Origin: Streptomyces sp. WAC06614
GTDB lineage: Bacteria; Actinomycetota; Actinomycetes; Streptomycetales; Streptomycetaceae
DNA length: 45,062 nt
Direction: 5' to 3'
NCBI RefSeq assembly: GCF_003949795.1
Contig: NZ_RPRY01000021.1
Location: 1 to 45,062 of the forward strand
A program made the position numbers and the translations under genes. Under the pieces are notes generated by a model. The model was not told the DNA's origin and did no database searches. It saw nothing but the letters and a program-made list of their open reading frames with translations. This document shows positions 25,933 to 34,192 of the stretch, piece after piece. Every line of letters begins with the position of its first letter. The first letter of the stretch is position 1.

Positions 25933-27677
25933 GCAGGCCCACCAGGCACAGCGACCACTGTGCGCCCGGCAGTCGTCACATCGATCCGCACGAGTACGCC
26001 TCGGTGTTCGGCCCGCGTGCCGGGGACCGGGTGCGGCTGGGGGATTCGGGGCTGACGGTCCGGGTGGAGTCGGACGCGCAGAAGCCGGGGGAGGAGTTCC
26101 TGGCCGGGTTCGGCAAGACCGCCCGGGACGGGCTGCACCTGAAGGCGGCGGCGGTCCGTGAGACCTGTGACGTGGTGATCAGCAATGTGCTGGTGATCGA
26201 CGCGGTCCTGGGCATCCGGAAGGTGTCGATCGGGATCCGGGAGGGCCGGATCCACGCGATCGGCCGGGCCGGCAACCCCGACACCCTCGACGGCGTGGAC
26301 GTCGTCGTCGGGACCGGCACCTCGATCGTCCCCGGCGAGGGCCTCATCGCCACCGCCGGCGCCGTGGACACCCACGTCCACCTGCTCTCGCCCCGCATCA
26401 TGGAGGCCTCGCTCGCCGCGGGCGTCACCACCGTCATCGGCCAGGAGTTCGGCCCCGTCTGGGGCGTCGGCGTCAACTCCCCGTGGGCGCTCAAGCACGC
26501 CTTCAACGCGTTCGACGCGTGGCCGGTGAACATCGGTTTCCTGGCGCGGGGTTCGTCCTCGGACGCGGCGCCGCTGGTGGAGGCGCTGGCCGAGGGCGGG
26601 GCGTCCGGGTTCAAGGTGCACGAGGACATGGGCGCGCACACCCGGGCACTGGACACGGCGCTGCGGGTGGCCGAGGAGCACGACGTGCAGGTGGCCCTGC
26701 ACTCCGACGGGCTGAACGAGTGCCTGTCGGTGGAGGACACCCTGCGGGTGCTGGAGGGCCGCACCATCCACGCCTTCCACATCGAGGGCTGCGGCGGCGG
26801 ACACGTCCCCAACGTGCTGAAGATGGCGGGTGTGCCGAACGTGATCGGCTCCTCCACCAACCCCACCCTGCCCTTCGGCCGGGACGCCGTCGCCGAGCAC
26901 TACGGCATGATCGTCTCCGTCCACGACCTCAAGCCCGACCTGCCCGGTGACGCGGCCATGGCCCGCGACCGGATCCGGGCCGGGACGATGGGGGCCGAGG
27001 ACGTCCTGCACGACCTCGGCGCGATCGGCATCACCTCTTCCGACGCCCAGGGCATGGGCCGCGCCGGTGAGACCGTGCGGCGCACCTTCGCCATGGCGGC
27101 CAAGATGAAGGCCGAACTCGGCCCGCTGGAGGGCGACGGCGACGGCGACGACAACGCCCGGGTGCTGCGCTACATCGCCAAGCTGACGATCAACCCGGCC
27201 ATTGCCCACGGTCTGGCCCACGAGATCGGCTCGATCGAGATCGGCAAGCTCGCCGACATCGTGCTCTGGCGCCCGCAGTTCTTCGGCGCCAAGCCCCAGC
27301 TCGTGCTGAAGTCGGGCTTTCCCGCGTACGGGGTCACCGGCGACCCCAACGCCGCCACCGACACCTGCGAACCCCTCGTCCTCGGACCCCTGTTCGGTGC
27401 CCACGGGGCGGCTCCGGCCGATCTCTCGGTCGCGTTCGTCAGCCGTGCCGCAGCCGAGGCGGGCTCCGCCGGGGCGCCGTACGACGCTCTGACCACGCGT
27501 CGGCGCCGGGTCGCCGTCCGCGGCACCCGCGGCATCGGACCCGAGGACCTGGTGGCCAACGCCCGCCTCGGGGAGGTCCAGGTGGATCCCCGCACCGGCC
27601 TGGTCACCCTGGACGGCGACCCGCTGCGCTCCGGCCCGGCCGAGCAGATCTCCCTCAACCGCCTGTACTTCCTCTGA
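25929..27677 (+). CDS. ureC: Urease alpha subunit, divergent type
   Basis: Catalytic nickel subunit that hydrolyses urea, or a related compound, to ammonia and carbamate; 582 residues. All nickel ligands are present by alignment to classic urease: H149, H151, carbamylated K229, H258, H284 and D372. So are the catalytic His (H332) and Arg (R348). Positions usually fixed differ: the flap Cys is V331, the next His is D333, HEDWG is HEDMG, and the His-258 motif reads HSDGLNE. No ureD/E/F/G accessory gene is in the window, so nickel insertion must rely on genes elsewhere or not occur. A second, non-canonical urease of this kind is known in S. coelicolor. Confidence 0.93.
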   Translation: MSRPTRHSDHCAPGSRHIDPHEYASVFGPRAGDRVRLGDSGLTVRVESDAQKPGEEFLAGFGKTARDGLHLKAAAVRETCDVVISNVLVIDAVLGIRKVSIGIREGRIHAIGRAGNPDTLDGVDVVVGTGTSIVPGEGLIATAGAVDTHVHLLSPRIMEASLAAGVTTVIGQEFGPVWGVGVNSPWALKHAFNAFDAWPVNIGFLARGSSSDAAPLVEALAEGGASGFKVHEDMGAHTRALDTALRVAEEHDVQVALHSDGLNECLSVEDTLRVLEGRTIHAFHIEGCGGGHVPNVLKMAGVPNVIGSSTNPTLPFGRDAVAEHYGMIVSVHDLKPDLPGDAAMARDRIRAGTMGAEDVLHDLGAIGITSSDAQGMGRAGETVRRTFAMAAKMKAELGPLEGDGDGDDNARVLRYIAKLTINPAIAHGLAHEIGSIEIGKLADIVLWRPQFFGAKPQLVLKSGFPAYGVTGDPNAATDTCEPLVLGPLFGAHGAAPADLSVAFVSRAAAEAGSAGAPYDALTTRRRRVAVRGTRGIGPEDLVANARLGEVQVDPRTGLVTLDGDPLRSGPAEQISLNRLYFL

Positions 27678-27694
27678 GTGACGAGCACACGGAG

Positions 27695-27718
27695 ACGCCC
27701 GGACGCCCGGACGCCCGT
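27695..27718. repeat. Three tandem copies of GACGCCCG after ureC
   Basis: The 8-base unit occurs three times without change (27695-27702, 27703-27710, 27711-27718). Two copies of CGCCTCAC follow at 27733-27748. This lies in the 154-base gap before the agmatine deiminase fusion gene. It is probably slippage-prone simple sequence without a known role. Confidence 0.7.
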
Positions 27719-27774
27719 GAGTCCGCGCTGCCCGCCTCACCGCCTCACCGCCGCATTTCCCTCTGCCCCCACCC

Positions 27775-27804
27775 TTGACTGAAATTTCAGTCGACTGCCA
27801 GACT
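27775..27804 (+). promoter_or_regulatory. Promoter with 16-bp palindrome over the -35 box
   Basis: TTGACT (27775-27780), 18 bases, then CAGACT (27799-27804) makes a good vegetative promoter. The perfect palindrome GACTGAAATTTCAGTC (27777-27792) covers the -35 and spacer. It is AT-rich against its surroundings. A repressor bound there would block the promoter of the deiminase-ABC operon. Confidence 0.6.
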
Positions 27805-27831
27805 CCGTCGACGCGAGAAACGAGACACCGC

Positions 27832-30432
27832 ATGGCTGATTACCGTATGCCCGCCGAGTGGTCCGAGCACGAGGGCTGTCTGATGGCCTGGCCCACCCGG
27901 GAGGACCTGTGGGGCAGTGTCCTCGCGGCCGTGAAGGAGGAGTACGCCGAGGTCGCCCGCGCCGTCGCCGCGTTCGAGCCGGTGACCGTGGTCGCCCCGC
28001 CCGGGCACGGCGAGGACGCCCGCGCCCACTGCGGGGACACCGTCACCGTCATCGAGCTGCCCCTCGACGACTCCTGGTTCCGCGACTCGGCCCCGCTGTT
28101 CGTCCTCGACGGCGACGGCAACCGCGCCGGCGTGGACTTCCGCTTCAACGCCTGGGGCGGCAAGCACCACCCGTGGGACGCCGACGACCGCATCAGCGCC
28201 CTGCTGCTGGAGCGCCTCGGCATCGAGCGGATCGCCTCCCCGATGATCCTCGAAGGCGGTGCGATCACCGTCGACGGCGAGGGCACCCTGATCACCACCG
28301 AGCAGTGCCTGCTGCACCCCAACCGCAACCCCGGCATGAGCCGCGCCGAGATCGAGGCCGAGCTGAGGGACCGGCTCGGGGTCGGCAAGGTCATCTGGCT
28401 GCCGTACGGAGGCCTGCTCGACACCGAGACCGACGGCCACGTCGACGGTGTCTGCGCGTTCGCCGCGCCCGGCACCGTCGTGGTCTCCCTCCCCGCCGAC
28501 CCGGACCACCCCGACCACGCCCGGATGCGCGCCAACCGCGCGGTGCTGGAGGCCAGTACCGACGCCCGGGGCCGCCGCCTGGAGATCATCGAGGTGCCGC
28601 AGACCGCCTTCGCGGACCTGGCCGGCGGCGAGATCGAGGTGTCCTACCTCAACTACTACGTCGCCAACGGCGGCGTCGTGGTCCCGGTGGCCGGGCTGCC
28701 CCAGGACGACGAGGCCCTCGCCGTGATCGCCTCCGCGTACCCCGGCCGCAAGGTCGTCGGGGTGCGGGCCCTCGCCCTCGCCTTCGGAGGCGGCGGGATC
28801 CACTGCATCACCCAGCAGGTCCCCCGCCCGCACGGCACCGCCGTCCTGGCCGCCCTGGCCCTGCTCCCGGCGTGCTCGGGCCCGCCGAAGAACGAGGGCA
28901 CGGCCCTGACCGGGGCCCGGCTGTCCGCCTCCACCCCCGTCGCCCAGGGCGAGATCGACTCCTTCACCTGGGCCGTCTACGCCGAACCGCCCACCCTCGA
29001 CCACACGATGGCGTTCGACTACCCGCAGAACACCGTCCTGTCCAACGTGTGCGAGAGCCTGATGCGCTGGACCCCGGGCCTGACCACCGAACCCGGGCTG
29101 GCGCAGAAGGCCTCGAACCCCGACCCCACCACCTGGGTGTACGACCTGCGGCCGGGCGTACGCTTCCACGACGGCAGGGAAATGACCGCCGACGACGTCG
29201 TCTTCAGCCTCGGGCGGCAGAGGGACCCCGACAACGCCGCCGCCTGGGCCCAGGTGTTCCAGAACGTCGCCTCCGTCACCCGGAGCGGCCCCCTCCAGGT
29301 CACCGTCAAGCTGAAGAGGCCCGACTCCCAGTTCCCCCAGTACATGGCCACCGCGGCCGGAGTCGTCGCCTCCAGGGCCGGCGTCGAAGCCGCCGGCAAG
29401 GACTACGGCACCAGCGGCGGTCTCGCCTGCACCGGCCCGTTCAAGCTCGGCACCTGGCACAAGGGCCAGTCCATCGAGTTGGAACGCTTCGACGGCTACT
29501 GGGGCACCCGCGCCAAGGCCAAGAAGGCGGTCTTCCGCTTCCTCACCGACCCCTCCGCCCGCACCAACGCCATGCTCAGCGGTGAGGTGGACGGCGGCTA
29601 CCTCATCCCCACCGAGAGCTACGCCCGCCTGCGCGCCGGCGGCGTCGGCACCCTCTACTTCGGCGAGGGCCTGAGCACCGTCAACGTCAACGTCACCAAC
29701 ATGCAGGGCCCGCTCGGCGACGTCCGGGTCCGCCGGGCCCTGTCCCTGGCCCTGGACCGCACCGGCTTCGTCAAGGCCGGCCTCGGCGGGGCCGGCACCG
29801 CCACGAACTCCCTCACCCCACGGGCCGCCTGGGCCGCCGCCCCCGAGAAGACCCTCAAGACCGCCTTCGACGGGCTCCCCTCCAGCGCCCAGGACATCGA
29901 GCAGGCCAAGGCCCTGGTCCAGCAGGCCGGCGCCACCGGCAGGACCCTGACCATGGCCACCAGCTCCATCGGCCAGGACGTCTCCCTCCTCGCCACCGCC
30001 GTCCAGGCGGCCGGTACCCGGATCGGCCTGGACATCCGGCTGAAGACCATCGCCCCCAACGCCTTCACCGCCCTGTTCACCGACCCGCAGGCACGCGAGG
30101 GCATCGACATGTTCCCGCTCACCTACTACGACTCGATCACCGACCCGCTCGACCTGCTCACCAACTTCCGTACCGGCGCCTACCTCAACTTCGCCGGCTG
30201 GAGCGACCCGGCGTACGACCGCCTCGTCGACGAGGCGACCGCCGCCTACGAGCCCGGACCGCGGATGGACACCGTGGCGAAGCTCCAGCGGCAGGCCGCC
30301 GAGCAACTGCTGTGGATCCCCGTGGCCGAGTGGCCCACCGCCCTGTTCCTGAACAAGCGGATCACCGGCGCCCCCACCACGATCGCGTACATGTACTACC
30401 CGTGGGCCGCGGACGTGGGGGCGGCACAGTGA
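27832..30432 (+). CDS. aguA: Agmatine deiminase fused in frame to an ABC binding protein
   Basis: One 866-residue frame carries two full proteins. Residues 1-332 are an agmatine deiminase (agmatine to N-carbamoylputrescine plus ammonia), with the Asp motif WFRDSAP, the His motif TDGHVDG, EGGAITVDGEG and the nucleophile C325 in GGGGIHCITQQ. Residues ~333-348 form a short hydrophobic stretch ending in a lipobox-like LLPAC (Cys 348). Residues ~349-866 are a complete family-5 solute-binding protein (YDLRPGVRFHDGREMTADDV, ACTGPFKLG, RVRRALSLALDR). No ATG or GTG start or stop separates them. The first half should be cytosolic and the second extracytoplasmic, so this is either a real chimera with an internal signal or the scar of a deletion or sequence error. 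ATG 27832 is chosen over TTG 27775, which lies in the promoter. Confidence 0.85.
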   Translation: MADYRMPAEWSEHEGCLMAWPTREDLWGSVLAAVKEEYAEVARAVAAFEPVTVVAPPGHGEDARAHCGDTVTVIELPLDDSWFRDSAPLFVLDGDGNRAGVDFRFNAWGGKHHPWDADDRISALLLERLGIERIASPMILEGGAITVDGEGTLITTEQCLLHPNRNPGMSRAEIEAELRDRLGVGKVIWLPYGGLLDTETDGHVDGVCAFAAPGTVVVSLPADPDHPDHARMRANRAVLEASTDARGRRLEIIEVPQTAFADLAGGEIEVSYLNYYVANGGVVVPVAGLPQDDEALAVIASAYPGRKVVGVRALALAFGGGGIHCITQQVPRPHGTAVLAALALLPACSGPPKNEGTALTGARLSASTPVAQGEIDSFTWAVYAEPPTLDHTMAFDYPQNTVLSNVCESLMRWTPGLTTEPGLAQKASNPDPTTWVYDLRPGVRFHDGREMTADDVVFSLGRQRDPDNAAAWAQVFQNVASVTRSGPLQVTVKLKRPDSQFPQYMATAAGVVASRAGVEAAGKDYGTSGGLACTGPFKLGTWHKGQSIELERFDGYWGTRAKAKKAVFRFLTDPSARTNAMLSGEVDGGYLIPTESYARLRAGGVGTLYFGEGLSTVNVNVTNMQGPLGDVRVRRALSLALDRTGFVKAGLGGAGTATNSLTPRAAWAAAPEKTLKTAFDGLPSSAQDIEQAKALVQQAGATGRTLTMATSSIGQDVSLLATAVQAAGTRIGLDIRLKTIAPNAFTALFTDPQAREGIDMFPLTYYDSITDPLDLLTNFRTGAYLNFAGWSDPAYDRLVDEATAAYEPGPRMDTVAKLQRQAAEQLLWIPVAEWPTALFLNKRITGAPTTIAYMYYPWAADVGAAQ

Positions 30433-31385
30433 CCCTCGCCCGATTCGCCGCCCGCCGCCTCGCGGAGATGGCCGCCACCCTGCTCGCCGCCTCGTTCGTG
30501 GTCTTCGGGGCCATGTACCTGGCGCCGGGCGACCCGGCCGGCTTCCTCCTCGGCGGCCGGTCGGCCTCGCCGGAGGCGCTCGCCGCCGTCCGGGCCCAGT
30601 ACCACCTGGACGACCCCTTCCTCGTCCGCTACGGCCGCTGGCTCGGCGACGTCCTCCACGGCGACTTCGGACGGTCCCTCACCTACCGCACGGACGTCTC
30701 CCGGCTGCTGGCCGACCGGCTGCCCACCACCCTGCTCCTCGTCACCATGGCCCTCGTCGTGGTCGCGGTCGTCGGCCTGCTCCTGGGCCGGCTCGCCGCG
30801 GTCCGCGGCGGAGCCACCGACTCGGCCGTGCTCGTCGGCACCGCCCTCGCCGTCGCCACCCCCTCCTTCGTCGCGGCCGTGCTGCTCCAGGGACTGTTCG
30901 CGGTGAAACTGGGCTGGTTCCCCAGCAGCGGGGCCGGCGACGGCCTCCTGGACCGGCTCTGGCACCTCACCCTCCCCGCCCTCGCCCTCGCCCTCTTCCT
31001 GATCGGCCTGCTCGCCCGCGTCACCCGCTCCGCCATGTGCGAGGCGCTCGACAGCGAGCACGTCACCGTCGCCCGCAGCCGCGGCGTCCCCGAACGCCAC
31101 ATCGTCCGCCGCCACGTGCTGCGCAACTCCCTCGGCACCGTCCTGACCACCGGCGGCCTGATCGTCTCCACCCTGCTCGTGTGCACCGTCCTGGTGGAGA
31201 GCGCGTTCAGCGTCGGCGGCATCGGACAGCTCCTCGAACTGTCCACCAGCACCAAGGACTTCCCGACCGTCCAGGCCGTCTCCCTGGTGATCGTCGCCCT
31301 GTTCATGGTGGTGAACCTGGTCGTGGACCTGCTCCTGCCGCTCGTCGACCCCCGGGTCACCCTCGCCACCGGGGCCGCCGGATGA
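30429..31385 (+). CDS. ABC transporter permease (DppB/NikB type)
   Basis: Inner-membrane permease of the peptide/opine/nickel class, 318 residues, about six membrane helices. It begins with the family's N-terminal helix plus MYLAPGDPAGFLLGG, and has the ATPase-contact loop EALDSEHVTVARSRGVPERH followed by VLRNSL. GTG 30429 overlaps the preceding TGA (GTGA), so it is coupled to the fusion gene. Confidence 0.93.
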   Translation: MTLARFAARRLAEMAATLLAASFVVFGAMYLAPGDPAGFLLGGRSASPEALAAVRAQYHLDDPFLVRYGRWLGDVLHGDFGRSLTYRTDVSRLLADRLPTTLLLVTMALVVVAVVGLLLGRLAAVRGGATDSAVLVGTALAVATPSFVAAVLLQGLFAVKLGWFPSSGAGDGLLDRLWHLTLPALALALFLIGLLARVTRSAMCEALDSEHVTVARSRGVPERHIVRRHVLRNSLGTVLTTGGLIVSTLLVCTVLVESAFSVGGIGQLLELSTSTKDFPTVQAVSLVIVALFMVVNLVVDLLLPLVDPRVTLATGAAG

Positions 31386-32236
31386 CCGCCGTCCTCACCC
31401 GCAGAGGCGGCCTGTCCCGCATCCGGGCCACCGGCTCCCCGCTGCACCTCGCCTGCCTGGGGTTCGTCGGCCTGGTCGTCCTGGCGGCGCTGCTCGCGCC
31501 CTGGCTGGTGCCGCACGACCCCAACGCCGTCGACCTGGGCGACACCCTGGCCGGTCCCTCCGCGGCCCACCCCTTCGGGGTGGACGCCGCCGGCCGGGAC
31601 ACCTTCTCGCGGCTGCTGCTCGGGGCACGGACCTCGCTGCTCGGCCCGCTCGGCGTCGTGGCCTTCTCCACCGTCGCCGGAGTGGCCGTCGGCACCGCCG
31701 CCGCCTGGCGGGGCGGCTGGCTGGACTCGGTCCTGTCCCGCAGCACCGAGCTGGTCCTCGCCTTCCCCGGCATGCTGCTGGCCATCCTGATCATCTCCGT
31801 CCAGGGGGAAGGCCTGCTCGCCCCGGTGATCGCCCTCGCCGTCGCCTACCTGCCCTACGTCGGCCGCCTCACCCGCACCCTGGTCCTGGCCGAACGGGCC
31901 CGGCCGTACGTGAGCGCGTACCGGGTCCAGGGCCACTCCGCCCTCCAGATCTGCCTGCGCCACGTCCTGCCCAACGTCGCCCCCGTCGTCCTCGCCCAGT
32001 CCACCGTCAACTTCGGCTACGCCCTCATGGACCTCGCCGGGCTGTCCTTCCTCGGACTCGGTGTCCCCGCGCTCACCCCCGACTGGGGCCGCATGGTCTT
32101 CGACGGCCAGACCGCGATCCAGCACGGCTACCCGCTGTCCGCGATCCTGCCCTGCGCCGCCGTCGTGCTGACCGTGGTCGCCTTCAACGTCGTGGGCGAG
32201 CGCTGGGCCGACCGGGTCGCCGGGAGGAACCGTTGA
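31382..32236 (+). CDS. ABC transporter permease (DppC/NikC type)
   Basis: Second inner-membrane permease, 284 residues. It shows the N-terminal helix, the typical HPFGVDAAGRDTFSRLLLGA and about six helices. The coupling loop is RPYVSAYRVQGHSALQICLRH, and LSFLGLGVPALTPDWGRM is typical of the family. ATG 31382 overlaps the stop of the first permease (ATGA). It forms the channel with that protein. Confidence 0.93.
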   Translation: MTAVLTRRGGLSRIRATGSPLHLACLGFVGLVVLAALLAPWLVPHDPNAVDLGDTLAGPSAAHPFGVDAAGRDTFSRLLLGARTSLLGPLGVVAFSTVAGVAVGTAAAWRGGWLDSVLSRSTELVLAFPGMLLAILIISVQGEGLLAPVIALAVAYLPYVGRLTRTLVLAERARPYVSAYRVQGHSALQICLRHVLPNVAPVVLAQSTVNFGYALMDLAGLSFLGLGVPALTPDWGRMVFDGQTAIQHGYPLSAILPCAAVVLTVVAFNVVGERWADRVAGRNR

Positions 32237-33327
32237 ACACACCGTCGAACACACCGTCGAACACGCCGATGAGCACCCCGCCGACCACACCGCTCAGCAC
32301 CCCGACGACCACGCCGACGGGCGCACCGCCGGACACACCGGTGACCACTCTGGAGATCCACGGCCTGCGGATCACCCTGCCCGGCACCGCCCGCCCCGTC
32401 CTGGACGGGGTCGACCTCACCGTCGCACCGGGCGAGACCGTCGCCCTCGTCGGCGAGTCCGGCTCCGGCAAGAGCCTCACCTCCCGCAGCGCCCTCGGGC
32501 TGCTGCCCCCGGGAGCCCGGACCGAAGGCGCCGTACGGGTTTGCGGCCGGGACGTGCTGGCCATGAGCGCGGCCGAGCTGGGCGGCGTACGCGCCGGCAC
32601 GGTGGCCATGGTCTTCCAGGACCCGCGCGCCGCCGTCAACCCGCTGCGCCGCATCGGGGACTTCCTCACCGAGAGCGTCGTCCTCACCGGCACCATGACC
32701 AGGGCCGCGGCCACCGACCGGGCCGTCGCACTCCTGCACGCCGTCGGCCTCGACCCGGCCGTCCTGCGGAAGTACCCCGGCCAGGTCTCCGGCGGCATGC
32801 TCCAGCGCGTGGTCGTCGCGGCCGCCCTCATGGGCGACCCCGCGCTCCTGCTGGCCGACGAACCCACCACCGCCCTGGACGTCACCAGCCAGGCGGAGGT
32901 GATCGCCCTGCTGACCGCCCTGCGGGAACGCTTCGGCACCGGACTGCTGTTCGTCACCCACGACCTCGACCTCGCCGCCGCGACCGCCGACCGGGTCTAC
33001 GTGATGTACGCCGGGCGCATCGCCGAGACGGGCCCCGCCGGGGACCTCTTCACCCGCCCCCGCCACCCGTACACGGCCGCCCTGCTCGCCTCCACCCCGC
33101 GGATGCACGGGCCCCGGGGCCGGCTCGCCGCCATCGAGGGGCAGCCACCGGACCTGCGGGAGCCGCTGACGGGCTGCGCCTTCGCCGCCCGCTGCCCGCT
33201 CGCCACGGAGATCTGCGACCAGCAGCCGCCGCTGCCCGCAGCGGCCCCCGGCCGCCCCGGGCACCGGGCCGCCTGCCACCACAGCGACCGCCTCGACAGG
33301 AGCACGGCCGATGCCCGACCGCACTGA
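32233..33327 (+). CDS. ABC transporter ATPase (DppD type) with TP-repeat N-terminus
   Basis: Cytosolic ATPase of 364 residues. Walker A is GESGSGKS, the signature VSGGMLQR, Walker B LLLADEPTTALD and the switch His THD. The oligopeptide-transporter C-terminal domain has Cys-containing GCAFAARCPLATEICDQQPP. Translation seems to begin at TTG 32233, five bases after GGGAGGA and overlapping the previous stop (TTGA). The first ~36 residues are nine tetrapeptides of the form x-T-P-x, encoded by a degenerate 12-base repeat, not usual for the family. A later start (for example GTG at 32341) would remove them, but has no comparable ribosome site. Confidence 0.92.
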   Translation: MNTPSNTPSNTPMSTPPTTPLSTPTTTPTGAPPDTPVTTLEIHGLRITLPGTARPVLDGVDLTVAPGETVALVGESGSGKSLTSRSALGLLPPGARTEGAVRVCGRDVLAMSAAELGGVRAGTVAMVFQDPRAAVNPLRRIGDFLTESVVLTGTMTRAAATDRAVALLHAVGLDPAVLRKYPGQVSGGMLQRVVVAAALMGDPALLLADEPTTALDVTSQAEVIALLTALRERFGTGLLFVTHDLDLAAATADRVYVMYAGRIAETGPAGDLFTRPRHPYTAALLASTPRMHGPRGRLAAIEGQPPDLREPLTGCAFAARCPLATEICDQQPPLPAAAPGRPGHRAACHHSDRLDRSTADARPH

Positions 33328-34135
33328 CCCGGCCGCGGACCGGCCGTACGTCCTGGAGGCCAGGGGACTGCGCCGCACCTTCGACGCCGTCCACGCCGTG
33401 GACGACGTGACCTTCGCCCTCCCGGAGGGCGGCTCCCTCGGCATCGTCGGGGAGTCCGGCTCCGGCAAGACCACCACCGCCCGCATCGTCGTCGGCCTCG
33501 AACGGGCCGACGCGGGCGAGGTGCTGGTACGCGGCCGCCCCCGCGCGGTCCGCACCCGCGGCCGGGCCGCCCGGCTGGCCCGCGCCCGGGAGGTCCAGAT
33601 GGTCTTCCAGGACCCCTACCTCTCCCTCGACCCGCGCACCGCGGTCGAGGAGACCCTCCGCGAGACCCTCGCCCTGCACTTCCCCGGCCGCGACCGGACC
33701 GCGCGGGTACGGGAACTGCTCGACCAGGTCGGCCTCGGCACCCGGGCCGCCACCGCCCGGCCGGGGGAGCTCTCCGGCGGGCAACGCCAGCGGGTGGCCG
33801 TCGCCCGCGCCCTGGCCGTCGAACCGGCCGTCCTCGTCCTGGACGAGGCCGTCGCCGCCCTCGACGTCTCCGTACAGGCCCAGATCCTCAACCTGCTGGC
33901 CGACATCCGGGAACAGACCGGGATCGGCTACCTGTTCATCACCCACGACCTCGGCGTGGTCCGGTGCGTCACCGACGAGATCCTCGTCATGCGCCACGGA
34001 AGCATCGTCGAGCGGGGCGCGACGGACCAGGTCCTCGCCGCGCCCCGGCACCCGTACACCCGGCTGCTGCTGGACTCCGTACCCCGCCCGGGCTGGGACC
34101 CGTACGCCATCGCCGAGGCCCGGCGCGCCCTTTAG
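33311..34135 (+). CDS. ABC transporter ATPase (DppF type)
   Basis: Second ATPase, 274 residues, overlapping the first by 17 bases. Walker A is GESGSGKT, the Q-loop MVFQDPYLSLDPR, the signature LSGGQRQRVAVARAL and Walker B VLVLDEAVAALDVS. The switch is THD. It is shorter than DppD-type proteins because the C-terminal oligopeptide extension is reduced. With the permeases and binding protein it makes a complete importer. Confidence 0.94.
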   Translation: MPDRTDPAADRPYVLEARGLRRTFDAVHAVDDVTFALPEGGSLGIVGESGSGKTTTARIVVGLERADAGEVLVRGRPRAVRTRGRAARLARAREVQMVFQDPYLSLDPRTAVEETLRETLALHFPGRDRTARVRELLDQVGLGTRAATARPGELSGGQRQRVAVARALAVEPAVLVLDEAVAALDVSVQAQILNLLADIREQTGIGYLFITHDLGVVRCVTDEILVMRHGSIVERGATDQVLAAPRHPYTRLLLDSVPRPGWDPYAIAEARRAL

Positions 34136-34192
34136 CCGTCCGACCGGCCCCGCCCCTCCCGCGGGGAGTCGGAGCATCGAAGGAGACCCCTC

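Noticed and set aside
25929..27677. ureC as an inactive pseudo-urease
   Set aside because: All six metal ligands plus H332 and R348 are present and the frame is intact. Loss of the flap Cys is known not to abolish urease activity in the classic enzyme.
27775..27831. TTG 27775 as start of the agmatine deiminase fusion
   Set aside because: The TTG is the -35 box and the following bases form the 16-bp palindrome. Agmatine deiminases normally begin near MADYRMPAEW, at 27832.
32233..32352. A CRISPR-like or VNTR array
   Set aside because: The 12-base units are contiguous, degenerate and in frame, and encode x-T-P-x; there are no spacers.
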